A DNA stretch of 64,000 nucleotides from Bacillus dicomae. GTDB taxonomy: Bacteria > Bacillota > Bacilli > Bacillales > Bacillaceae_G. Shown here in pieces: positions 9,712-17,554 of this stretch. The DNA lies in contig NZ_VHIV01000002.1 of the NCBI RefSeq assembly GCF_006494425.1, positions 1,364,001 to 1,428,000 of the forward strand. The letters run 5' to 3'. The notes below the pieces were generated by a model. It saw only the letters and a list, made by a program, of their open reading frames with translations. It searched no databases and was not told where the DNA came from. The stretch's first letter is position 1, and the number at the start of each line of letters is the position of its first letter. The position numbers and the translations under genes were made by a program.

Positions 9712-11497
9712 ATAATGCTGAAAATTCTTCAACAAGTGATCTGAACCGATTTAATGCACTTTCAATTGGTTCTGGTGTAGTTAAATCAACACCAGCTTTT
9801 TTCAGTAGATTTAGTGGATAGTCAGAACTTCCACCTTTAAGGAATTCAATATAGTTTTTCTGTGCATTTGGATCACCGCTTAATAATTTGTCAGCAATTT
9901 GGATTGCAGAAGCGAAACCAGTTGCGTATTTGTACACGTAAAATGGGCGGTAGAAATGCGGTATTCTAGCCCATCCGTATTTTACTTCTTCGTCAAATAC
10001 GAGGGAGTTGCCATTATACTCCCTAAATAAGTTTTCATAAACTTCGCTAAAGACTTGGGCATTTAATGGTTTACCTTGCTGCGCCATTTCATGTGTGATT
10101 TTTTCGAACTCTGCGAACATGATTTGTGTAAAGAAAGTGCCTTTAAATTTCTCGATGAAATGGTTTACTAAATGATTACGTACATTAGCATCTTTTGCTT
10201 CTTTTAATAAATGATGAATTAATAGCACTTCATTTACTGTAGAAGCGACTTCTGCAACAAAAATAGTATAGTGTGCAGAAATTCTTGGTTGGTATCCGTG
10301 TGAGTAATGTGTATGCATACCGTGTCCACATTCATGAGTAAGAGTGAAAAGGCTATTTAAATCATCGTGATGATTTAAAAGAATGAAAGGATGAACACCG
10401 TATACACCAAAGTTATAAGCGCCGGAACGTTTTCCTGGCGTTTCTCTCACGTCAATATAACGTTTATCTTTAAAGCTTTTTAATGTTTCAATATATTCTT
10501 CACCTAATGGAGCTAGTGATTCAATCATGATGTCAAACGCTTTGTCATATGGAATGTCTTGTTTTACACCCGCTACTAAATCAACGCTCAAGTCGTACTG
10601 GCGTAGTTCATCTACATTTAATTTTTCTTTTCGAAGTTCATTATAGGTATGTAGTGAGTGAATATTTTTTTTCGTCGTCTCAATTAAATTTTCATAAACT
10701 TCTTTCGGAACCATGTCACCAAATAATGACTTTTCTAAAGCTGATGGATATTTTCTTAGCTTTGAAACAGTAACATTATTTTTAATAGCAGCAGATAAAG
10801 TTGAAGCGATAGAATTCTTTAATTGAACGTATGGCTTGTAATAAGCTTTATAGGCTTCTTTACGTTTCTCGCGATTCTCATTTTCTATTAATTTTGCATA
10901 CATGCCGCGCGTTAAAGTAACTTTTTCTCCATCATCAGTCGTAATTTCACCAAATAGTATATCTGCATTATTTAACATGCCATATGTATGCTGAGGAGAG
11001 GAAAGTGCTTCACCCATTTGGGATAAAATCTCTTCTTGGTCCTTATTCAATACGTGTTTTTTATAACGGTATAGTTCAAATAAGTCTTCTTTATAATATT
11101 GTAAGCCTTCTGTTTCTTCTATGTAAGAATGTAATGTGTTTTCATCTACGCTAAGTAAGAATGGGGAAAAGAAAGATTTAGCCGCACTTACTTTCACGTG
11201 TAATTGTGATACTTTATCGACAAGGGATTGGGCGTCAGTATCGCGTGTATCAAGATCAGATTGTAATCGTGCATAAGCGAACATTAAAGATAGGATGCTA
11301 GAAATTTCTTCACTCTTTGTTAAATAAGCTAATAAGCTATTACCATCGTAAATATTTCCATTAAACTCGTGTAATTCTTTCGTTAACACTTCGATTTTTT
11401 GGAAATCATTTTCCCAATCTTCAATTGTATGATAAATATCCGTTAAATCCCATTTCTCTTTATCAGTTACTTGTAGTCGATCTTTAAGTTCTGTCAT
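9710..11497 (-). CDS. pepF: Oligoendopeptidase F
   Basis: 595-aa cytosolic zinc metallopeptidase of family M3B that cleaves short peptides. The zinc motif is HECGH in THECGHGMHTHYSHG (about residue 387), with the downstream third ligand region AEVASTVNEVLL. Length agrees with PepF (about 600). The start at 11497 has AAAGGAA seven bases upstream; an ATG two codons earlier lies too close to that site. In Bacillus relatives PepF degrades signal or PhrA-type peptides when overexpressed; its normal role is peptide turnover. It has its own promoter and a shared terminator. Confidence 0.94.
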   Translation of the reverse strand: MTELKDRLQVTDKEKWDLTDIYHTIEDWENDFQKIEVLTKELHEFNGNIYDGNSLLAYLTKSEEISSILSLMFAYARLQSDLDTRDTDAQSLVDKVSQLHVKVSAAKSFFSPFLLSVDENTLHSYIEETEGLQYYKEDLFELYRYKKHVLNKDQEEILSQMGEALSSPQHTYGMLNNADILFGEITTDDGEKVTLTRGMYAKLIENENREKRKEAYKAYYKPYVQLKNSIASTLSAAIKNNVTVSKLRKYPSALEKSLFGDMVPKEVYENLIETTKKNIHSLHTYNELRKEKLNVDELRQYDLSVDLVAGVKQDIPYDKAFDIMIESLAPLGEEYIETLKSFKDKRYIDVRETPGKRSGAYNFGVYGVHPFILLNHHDDLNSLFTLTHECGHGMHTHYSHGYQPRISAHYTIFVAEVASTVNEVLLIHHLLKEAKDANVRNHLVNHFIEKFKGTFFTQIMFAEFEKITHEMAQQGKPLNAQVFSEVYENLFREYNGNSLVFDEEVKYGWARIPHFYRPFYVYKYATGFASAIQIADKLLSGDPNAQKNYIEFLKGGSSDYPLNLLKKAGVDLTTPEPIESALNRFRSLVEEFSAL

Positions 11498-11583
11498 AAT
11501 CATTTCCTTTCTAAATATGTAGTTATATTCCTATATAACTATGAAATACAACAAATTGCAAAAAATCCCTGCTGGAAATTAAA

Positions 11584-11608
11584 AAGCTTTGCTAAAATAG
11601 CAAGGCTT
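11584..11608 (-). terminator. Terminator of the arylamine N-acetyltransferase gene
   Basis: AAGCTTTGCT (11584-11593) pairs with AGCAAGGCTT (11599-11608). On the minus strand it is followed by a U-rich tail. Confidence 0.75.
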
Positions 11609-11614
11609 CAAAAG

Positions 11615-12406
11615 TTATAATGTAATTCCGAATTTTGAATGTAAAAGATTTTTATATTGTACATCTGTAACGGTTTCTTTTGCTTTTGCACCGTTTTTTG
11701 CTACTGTCAGACTATCTTTCGTTAAAGATGCATGCCCATCTTCAGTTAGTTTTACAATAAGAGGTACTTTATTAAATGGTGAGCCCTCATGCTCAACGAT
11801 AATTTTTTGTGCTGCATTTGCTTTTTCTTCATCTACTTCTTCTATATAAAATGCATAGCCTAACGTCCAATCATCCGTAGAAGATTGATCCAAAAACTCA
11901 TTGTTTTTACGCATCTCTAACATGTAGTTTCCCTTTTCGGTCATTTCTTTACGAATACGATAATCTCCTGTAACGGAGTGAATGACTTCACCAGAGAAAG
12001 GGACGGGTGCAAGAGGTAAGTATGATCCGAATCCTACTTCAATTAAATAAAGTTCATTATGATGTTTTAAAACGGTTGCGATATGTCCAGAATCAACGGC
12101 CCATATAGAATTTGCAGCGTTATAAACTGTTCCTGAAACGAGATGGACATCAAATCCAGTGTCTTTAAGGAAGTAATACATAGTAGGATTGAGTTCATAA
12201 CAAAGACCGCCACGGTTGTTTACTAAAATTTTTTCTTTTAGATTTTCTTTTGATATTTGTGTAAAGTTGTTTTCAAGAATATTTAAGTTTTCAAAAGGGA
12301 CAGTTTGTGCCATTGCGTACATAATGTTAGGTAAATCTTCAAATGAAACTTTGTGTTTTTCTTCTATATTTAATCTTGCAAAAAAAAGTTTTTGAAAGTT
12401 GGTCAT
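11615..12406 (-). CDS. nat: Arylamine N-acetyltransferase with Cys-His-Glu triad
   Basis: 263-aa cytosolic acetyl-CoA:arylamine N-acetyltransferase that detoxifies aromatic amines and hydrazines by a ping-pong mechanism. The active-site cysteine is C69 in NNRGGLCYELN and the histidine is H108 in SGHIATVLKH. The third triad position, normally Asp, is E123 in LIEVGFGSYLPL. A non-canonical Cys-His-Glu NAT has been characterised from B. cereus, and this gene looks like the same paralogue. I start at 12406, where GGAGGG lies at a spacing of seven; the in-frame ATG at 12451 has no ribosome-binding site. Confidence 0.92.
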   Translation of the reverse strand: MTNFQKLFFARLNIEEKHKVSFEDLPNIMYAMAQTVPFENLNILENNFTQISKENLKEKILVNNRGGLCYELNPTMYYFLKDTGFDVHLVSGTVYNAANSIWAVDSGHIATVLKHHNELYLIEVGFGSYLPLAPVPFSGEVIHSVTGDYRIRKEMTEKGNYMLEMRKNNEFLDQSSTDDWTLGYAFYIEEVDEEKANAAQKIIVEHEGSPFNKVPLIVKLTEDGHASLTKDSLTVAKNGAKAKETVTDVQYKNLLHSKFGITL

Positions 12407-12584
12407 AGAAATCCCTCCAAAATATGTTCTAAATAAATTATATCGAATCATTAAGAAGAAAACATCTGCATATGTGCGTACGACTAAAGTATGACACCTT
12501 TACTTCTTGCTATACATATAGTATGATGATTTCAGTAAATTAGATTTCAATGACTATAATATAAATTAATGAGAGGTGCTTTTT

Positions 12585-12608
12585 GTGAGTGCGGTAGGTA
12601 CTAAATAG
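12585..12608 (+). CDS. Seven-codon leader peptide (MSAVGTK)
   Basis: GTG-initiated mini-ORF with the ribosome-binding site AGGTG six bases upstream and a TAG stop. The coding sequence contains GTAGGTA, complementary to TACCTAC further down the leader, so a ribosome on this ORF would change leader folding. Its size and place resemble leader peptides of ABC-F and Erm resistance genes. It may not make a stable product. Confidence 0.5.
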   Translation: MSAVGTK

Positions 12609-12800
12609 GAAAAATTGAATGAAATAAATCGGATAAGACCAGGGGATTTTTATGTATATCATACCCCTAATTTTGTCATGGATTTATTTCGATACCTATG
12701 AAGATACCTACAATACTTTATAAAGCGTGTAATAAGGGGATTGCCATCAGTTTTTATGGCTTATTTCCTCATATGTTATTACACATGCCTTGTAAATGTA

Positions 12801-12828
12801 AAAGCTGCGGTATCCCCGCAGCTTTTTT
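12801..12828 (+). terminator. Intrinsic terminator inside the MutS2-like leader
   Basis: AAAGCTGCGG (12801-12810) pairs with CCGCAGCTTT (12816-12825), followed by six T. It lies about 110 bases upstream of the gene start and after the leader ORF, so read-through must be regulated for the gene to be expressed. Confidence 0.85.
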
Positions 12829-12941
12829 GTATAATTTTTTAATGTATAAAAATGGTAATTGAATAATGTAGGGCTCATTGGAATCTAATGAGTAGGTATC
12901 TTCATTTATGATAAAAATCAATCATAGTGAGGAGAAACAAA

Positions 12942-14843
12942 ATGAATACAATGACTTTTGAAAAATTACAATATAACGAATTAAAGGATATAGTGAAATC
13001 TTATTGTGTAAGTGGATTAGGTAAGGAATTATTAAATAAATTAGAGCCGAGTACGAGTATAAAAGTAGTAAGGAATCGTTTGAATGAAACGACGGAAGCA
13101 CGAGCTATATTAGATGCAGAAGGGCATGTTCCTTTCTTCGGTATTTCAAATATTGCTAGTACAATTCAAAAATTAGAAAAAGGGATGATTTTAGATCCTG
13201 AAGAGTTAGTAAGTGTTTCAGACTTTTTACGCGGTTGTAGAAAGATTAAAAAATTTATGTTAGATAAAGAATTTTTTGCGCCAGTATTAGCTTCTTATGC
13301 AAATTCAATGACTGAATTTAAAAGCATTGAAGAGGAAATTAATTTTTCAATAAAAGGAAACAGTATTGATGCAGCTGCGAGTAAAGAGTTAAAACGAATT
13401 CGAAATAATATTGATTCGGTAGACGGAAAAATAAAAGAGCGTTTAACGAAATTTTTAAATAGTAGTGCAAATAAGAAGTATATTCAAGAATTCTTTATTA
13501 GTAAGAAGGATGATAGGTATACGATTCCAATTAAATCTTCTTATAAAAATCAAGTAGCGGGAAGTATAGTTGAAGCGTCCGCTAAAGGTTCTACTGTATT
13601 TGTAGAACCGCATACAGTTACAAAGTTAAATGTAGAACTCGCAAGTTTGAAAGCAGAAGAAGCGATGGAAGAGTATCAAATTTTAGCGACTTTATCAGGG
13701 ATAGTAGTAGAAAATATTTATCATATAAAAATTAATATGGAATTAATTAGTCAATACGATATGGTATTTGCGAAAGCGAAGTTTAGTAAATCAATCGATG
13801 GAATAGAGCCGAAGTTAAATGATCACGGCTATGTTCATTTAGTAAATTGTAAGCATCCGCTTTTAAGTGGGAACGTAGTACCGTTAAACTTTGAAATCGG
13901 TCAAGACTACCGTAGTTTAATTATTACAGGGCCGAATGCGGGTGGGAAGACAATTGTATTAAAAACAATTGGACTACTAACATTAGCGACAATGTCAGGT
14001 CTGCATATTGCAGGAGATAAAGATACAGAACTCGCTATTTTCGAAAATATATTTGTAGATATTGGTGATAATCAAAGCATCGAAAACGCACTAAGTACAT
14101 TTTCATCTCATATGAAAAACCTTTCTGAGATTATGAGGATGTCAAATAATAATACGTTGTTATTATTTGATGAAATAGGAAGCGGGACTGAACCGAATGA
14201 AGGAGCAGCACTTGCAATTTCTATTTTAGAGGAGTTTTATCTTGCAGGATGTATTACAGTTGCGAGTACGCATTACGGTGAAATTAAACGCTTCTCGGAG
14301 ATGCATGATGACTTTATGAATGCAGCAATGCAATTTAATAGTGAAACGTTAGAACCTCTATATAAATTAGTGATCGGTAGATCAGGTGAAAGTAATGCAC
14401 TTTGGATTGCAAATAAAATGAACGTAAGAGAACATGTACTGAAAAGAGCGAAAGAGTACATGGGAAATAAAGAATACGCATTAGAAAAAGTGAATGAAAG
14501 TAAAATTAGAAAACCGAAATTCGTACAAGAAAAAAGAGAGTCTCATTATGAGTACAAAATCGGCGATCGAGTAAATTTATTAGATTATGATGATTTTGGT
14601 ATCATCTATAAGGAAAAGGATAACTTCTATAATGTCGTTGTATATTATAGCGGTGAATTCATTGAAGTGAATGTAAAACGTATTACTTTAGAAGTAGCAG
14701 CAAAGGAATTATATCCAGAGGGATACGATTTAAATACACTATTTGTCGATTATAAAGAAAGAAAAATGCAGCATGATATAGAGCGCGGATCGAAAAAAGC
14801 ACTTCGTAAAATTCAAAAAGAAATGAGAAAGAATAGAGGGTAA
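12942..14843 (+). CDS. MutS2-like ATPase lacking the Smr domain
   Basis: 633-aa relative of MutS2. It has MutS-type lever and clamp helices (residues about 1-300), Walker A GPNAGGKT at about 330, Walker B LLLFDEIGSGTEPNEGAALA near 410, and a KOW-like stretch GDRVNLLDYDDFGIIY near 540. Housekeeping MutS2 is about 785 aa with a C-terminal Smr nuclease domain; this protein ends in a basic helix without Smr. B. subtilis MutS2 splits collided ribosomes, so a ribosome-directed role is plausible here (inference). The ATG at 12942 is seven bases after GTGAGGAG. It follows an attenuator-like leader and is six bases upstream of a GNAT gene, probably one operon. Confidence 0.87.
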   Translation: MNTMTFEKLQYNELKDIVKSYCVSGLGKELLNKLEPSTSIKVVRNRLNETTEARAILDAEGHVPFFGISNIASTIQKLEKGMILDPEELVSVSDFLRGCRKIKKFMLDKEFFAPVLASYANSMTEFKSIEEEINFSIKGNSIDAAASKELKRIRNNIDSVDGKIKERLTKFLNSSANKKYIQEFFISKKDDRYTIPIKSSYKNQVAGSIVEASAKGSTVFVEPHTVTKLNVELASLKAEEAMEEYQILATLSGIVVENIYHIKINMELISQYDMVFAKAKFSKSIDGIEPKLNDHGYVHLVNCKHPLLSGNVVPLNFEIGQDYRSLIITGPNAGGKTIVLKTIGLLTLATMSGLHIAGDKDTELAIFENIFVDIGDNQSIENALSTFSSHMKNLSEIMRMSNNNTLLLFDEIGSGTEPNEGAALAISILEEFYLAGCITVASTHYGEIKRFSEMHDDFMNAAMQFNSETLEPLYKLVIGRSGESNALWIANKMNVREHVLKRAKEYMGNKEYALEKVNESKIRKPKFVQEKRESHYEYKIGDRVNLLDYDDFGIIYKEKDNFYNVVVYYSGEFIEVNVKRITLEVAAKELYPEGYDLNTLFVDYKERKMQHDIERGSKKALRKIQKEMRKNRG

Positions 14844-14849
14844 TCTAGA

Positions 14850-15374
14850 GTGGTAATGATTAGACAAGAACAAAAAAATGATTATAGAAAAACAGAAGAA
14901 GTTGTACAACAAGCATTTTTAAATGAAGAATTTAGTGATAAAAAGGAACATGAACTTGTAAAACGTATTAGAGAATGTGATGCGTTTGTTCCGGCGTTAT
15001 CAATTGTTGCGATAGATGAGGAAATCGTTGGTCACATTATGTTATCGAAAATTAAGATAGAAAAGGATGGAGCTTCTGTAGATTCATTAGCGCTTGCACC
15101 AGTATCAGTTGCTAGGGGTCATCAGAAGAAAGGGATTGGTAGAGAGCTTATTGTAGCTGCTTTAGAAAAAGCGATAGAACTTGGATACGGGTCAGTTGTA
15201 GTATTAGGGCATCCAGAGTACTACCCGAAATTTGGTTTTAAAAAAGCAAGTGAGTGGAATATAAAAGCGCCATTTGAAGTGCCTGAAGAGGTATTTATGG
15301 TAGTGGAATTAAGGGAGAATGCTCTTGAAGGTGTAGAAGGAGTTGTACAATATTCGAGTGCTTTTGCTGAGTAG
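14850..15374 (+). CDS. GNAT-family N-acetyltransferase (YhbS-like)
   Basis: 174-aa acetyl-CoA-dependent transferase. The acetyl-CoA loop is ARGHQKKGIGREL (about residues 90-102), and the C-terminal strand VVVLGHPEYYPKFGFKKAS is typical of the YhbS/COG3153 group. The GTG at 14850 lies nine bases after GAGGG; an ATG at 14856 is an alternative. It is six bases downstream of the MutS2-like gene and ends at a terminator, so it shares the attenuated transcript. The substrate is unknown. Confidence 0.85.
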   Translation: MVMIRQEQKNDYRKTEEVVQQAFLNEEFSDKKEHELVKRIRECDAFVPALSIVAIDEEIVGHIMLSKIKIEKDGASVDSLALAPVSVARGHQKKGIGRELIVAALEKAIELGYGSVVVLGHPEYYPKFGFKKASEWNIKAPFEVPEEVFMVVELRENALEGVEGVVQYSSAFAE

Positions 15375-15407
15375 GAGTATCGGTTAAGAAATATAATCAT
15401 AAAAGAT

Positions 15408-15449
15408 GCTATCTTTTTGTATGGATATACAGAAAGGTAGCGTTTTTTT
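15408..15449 (+). terminator. Terminator of the MutS2-like/GNAT operon
   Basis: 15-bp stem (15408-15422 with 15427-15441, two G-U pairs), four-base loop, then seven T. Confidence 0.85.
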
Positions 15450-15537
15450 ATTAAGCGAAGCTACTTACATATATTTTGCTCAATGAATAATTGAGGTGTT
15501 AAAATTGAGATAGAAATGTAAAGGGAGAGAAAAACGA

Positions 15538-16242
15538 ATGAAGAATCGAGAAACAGATAGCAATGTAGTTACGTTATATGTTACAAGACACGGTAAAACA
15601 ATATTAAATACGAATCATCGCGCGCAAGGGTGGGCAGACTCTCCGTTAGTAGAAAAAGGTGTGGAAGTTGCCACAAATTTAGGAACAGGATTAAAAGATA
15701 TTCATTTTATGAATGCATATAGTAGTGATAGCGGCCGCGCGATTGAAACTGCTAATTTAGTATTAAAATATAGTGAACAGTCAAAATTGAAACTTGAGCA
15801 AAGAAAAGATTTGCGAGAATTAAATTTCGGTATTTTTGAAGGTGAAAAGCTTGAAAATATGTGGGATGTGGTTGGAAAAGCTGCAGGCGTTGCATCACCA
15901 GAAGAACTTATGAAGTTTTCTATTCAAGAAGTGATTAACCTTATTAGAGCAGCAGATCCTACGAAGCAGGCGGAAGATTGGGAGTTGTTTTCTACTCGTA
16001 TAAAAACAGAGATTGATAAAATTAGTGAAGAAGCTGCTGGAAATGGTGGCGGTAACGTTTTAGTTGTCGTTCATGGGCTGTTGATTACTACCTTAATAGA
16101 AATGCTAGATAGTAGTAAAACAAAACTTGGAGTGGAAAATGCTAGTGTGACAAAAATTGTATATCAAGATGGAACATACACCGTCGAGTCGGTTGGAGAT
16201 ATGAGTTATGTTGCAAAAGGGAAAGAAAGTGTGGAAATATAA
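15538..16242 (+). CDS. Histidine phosphatase family protein (phosphoglycerate mutase-like)
   Basis: 234-aa phosphatase of the branch-1 histidine phosphatase superfamily. The phosphorylated histidine is in VTRHGKTILN (about residues 14-23). The second catalytic histidine is in VLVVVHGLLITTLIE (about 178), and SDSGRAIETA carries the phosphate-binding arginine. The ATG has AAAGGGAGAG upstream. It is monocistronic with its own terminator. Members act on phosphosugars, cobalamin intermediates or nucleotides; specificity is not evident. Confidence 0.88.
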   Translation: MKNRETDSNVVTLYVTRHGKTILNTNHRAQGWADSPLVEKGVEVATNLGTGLKDIHFMNAYSSDSGRAIETANLVLKYSEQSKLKLEQRKDLRELNFGIFEGEKLENMWDVVGKAAGVASPEELMKFSIQEVINLIRAADPTKQAEDWELFSTRIKTEIDKISEEAAGNGGGNVLVVVHGLLITTLIEMLDSSKTKLGVENASVTKIVYQDGTYTVESVGDMSYVAKGKESVEI

Positions 16243-16249
16243 AAATAAG

Positions 16250-16290
16250 AAAAGGAAGGTAGAGAAATCTAGCTTCCTTTTCATTTTTTT
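16250..16290 (+). terminator. Terminator after the histidine phosphatase
   Basis: AAAAGGAAGGTAGA (16251-16264 area) pairs with TCTAGCTTCCTTTT (16268-16281) with one mismatch, followed by a T-rich tract. Confidence 0.82.
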
Positions 16291-16507
16291 AGTACATCAT
16301 TTATAAGGTTATATTGGGATGTTATGGTAAGCTTTTCTATTGTGTAGAGTGTTTCTTTGTTCAACAATTGGGTCATTTAATTGAATAAGGGCGTATTTTT
16401 TTGAATAGGACCACTTTGTTAAAAAGGATACATCCAATTTTTAGCGAATACAGGGTTATAAATAAGAAAAAGTGGTGAGGTAAATAGGAAAAGAATGTAA
16501 TTCCCTT

Positions 16508-17290
16508 TTGGACAATAAAACGGAAAAATGTATAATTAACAGGCTTCAGAGCGCGGGTTGTGTTTTCGCAGAAGAAGAGACCCGGTTACTTATTTCAGCA
16601 GCCCGAACTCCAGAGGACCTCAAGAGAATGGTGGAAATGCGAGCCGATGGTTTACCACTTGAATATGTTGTTGGATACGCAGAATTTTGTGGGTTGCGGA
16701 TAGAAGTGGACCGAGGTGTTTTCGTACCTCGTCAACGTACCGAGTTTCTTGTTCACCAAGCAGAAGCTCTGTTATGCTTTGGTGATATCGTCGTTGATCT
16801 ATGTTGCGGTTCAGGTGCTGTCGGTGTAGCTCTGGCGGCAGCTTTAGGACGAGTTGAATTGTATTCTGTTGACATTGATCCTGTCGCAGTACGATGTGCT
16901 AGCCGCAACGTAACAAATTTCGGTGGCCATGTTTTTGAAGGTGACTTGTATAAAGCTTTGCCTCACGCACTTAAAGGCCATGTGAACACCTTAGTTGCCA
17001 ACGTACCTTATGTTCCTACCGAGGCAATAAAGCTGCTTCCACAGGAGGCCCGCCTACATGAACCGAATGTGGCGCTAGACGGAGGAGAGGATGGACTCGA
17101 CATTCAGCGAAGAGTAGCAAAAGAAGCATTTCTCTGGCTCGCACCGGGAGGGCATCTTTTAATAGAGACGAGTAAAATGCAGGCAACTCAGACCTTTGAA
17201 ATCTTTGCTGGTGCTGGGCTTACCACAAGAGTGGCTAGAGACGAGGAACTAGACGCTACAGTCGTTATAGGATCGAATTCTAGTTTTTAG
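16508..17290 (+). CDS. PrmC-related putative protein N5-glutamine methyltransferase, probably horizontally acquired
   Basis: 260-aa Rossmann methyltransferase. The S-adenosylmethionine loop is VDLCCGSGAVGVALA (about residues 95-109), and the substrate motif NPPY of PrmC/HemK appears as NVPYVP (about 164), as in the PrmC-related family TIGR03704. The N-terminal part RLQSAGCVFAEEETRLL also matches that family. The start is uncertain: TTG at 16508 has only a weak GGAAAAG upstream. Base and codon use are visibly richer in G and C than all neighbours (many GCG, CGA, CCG and CTC codons), which suggests transfer from a higher-GC organism. It stands alone between gene remnants. Confidence 0.8.
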   Translation: MDNKTEKCIINRLQSAGCVFAEEETRLLISAARTPEDLKRMVEMRADGLPLEYVVGYAEFCGLRIEVDRGVFVPRQRTEFLVHQAEALLCFGDIVVDLCCGSGAVGVALAAALGRVELYSVDIDPVAVRCASRNVTNFGGHVFEGDLYKALPHALKGHVNTLVANVPYVPTEAIKLLPQEARLHEPNVALDGGEDGLDIQRRVAKEAFLWLAPGGHLLIETSKMQATQTFEIFAGAGLTTRVARDEELDATVVIGSNSSF

Positions 17291-17339
17291 CATAAATCCG
17301 TACGTAATCTTATTCAAAAATGAAATGATAATTTCCTAG

Positions 17340-17452
17340 CAATATACAAATAAAAAAATCCATATTCAATTAAAGAGCGTTTTAATTGAGCAAGGAGCAC
17401 AAAAATTATCAGAATTTATTCGAAAGCTATACTGGCCCGTTATTTGAAGAAG
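17340..17452 (+). pseudogene. Short C-terminal gene remnant
   Basis: An open stretch ending in TGA at 17446-17448 reads ...VLIEQGAQKLSEFIRKLYWPVI, protein-like but without a start codon or ribosome-binding site and preceded by stops. It looks like the tail of a lost gene next to the foreign methyltransferase. I cannot assign a family. Confidence 0.3.
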
Positions 17453-17502
17453 AAAGGAGATAACATATTAGTCATATAAAATATGTTATCTCCTTTCATT
17501 TA
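17453..17502. terminator. Perfect 17-bp hairpin, terminator
   Basis: 17453-17469 (AAAGGAGATAACATATT) pairs perfectly with 17480-17496, with T- and A-rich flanks. It probably ends transcription from the methyltransferase side. Confidence 0.75.
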
Positions 17503-17554
17503 TCAATTTTTTTCAATTTAGGTCTTGATAAAGCTTCTTTTTTTATTGGAACAA

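Larger units (their letters stand above)
12555..12941 (+). promoter_or_regulatory. Long structured attenuator-like leader of the MutS2-like gene
   Basis: A TATAAT box at 12555-12560 starts a leader of about 375 bases. It contains a seven-codon ORF (12585-12608) and a hairpin in which 12621-12630 pairs with 12681-12690 and AGGGG 12641-12645 pairs with CCCCT 12664-12668. A second stem pairs 12727-12735 with 12776-12784. A terminator (12801-12828) and a 14-base segment at 12892-12905 follow; the latter is perfectly complementary to 12698-12711. GTAGGTA inside the small ORF (12594-12600) can pair with TACCTAC at 12705-12711 instead. This is the layout of a translation-sensing attenuator; the ligand or inducer is unknown. 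Confidence 0.7.

Noticed and set aside
12585-12941. T-box or known metabolite riboswitch in the MutS2-like leader
   Set aside because: No T-box GGGTGGNACCGCG block and no match to SAM, lysine, purine, glycine or other riboswitch cores that I can recognise; the small ORF and alternative stems fit a translation-sensing attenuator better.
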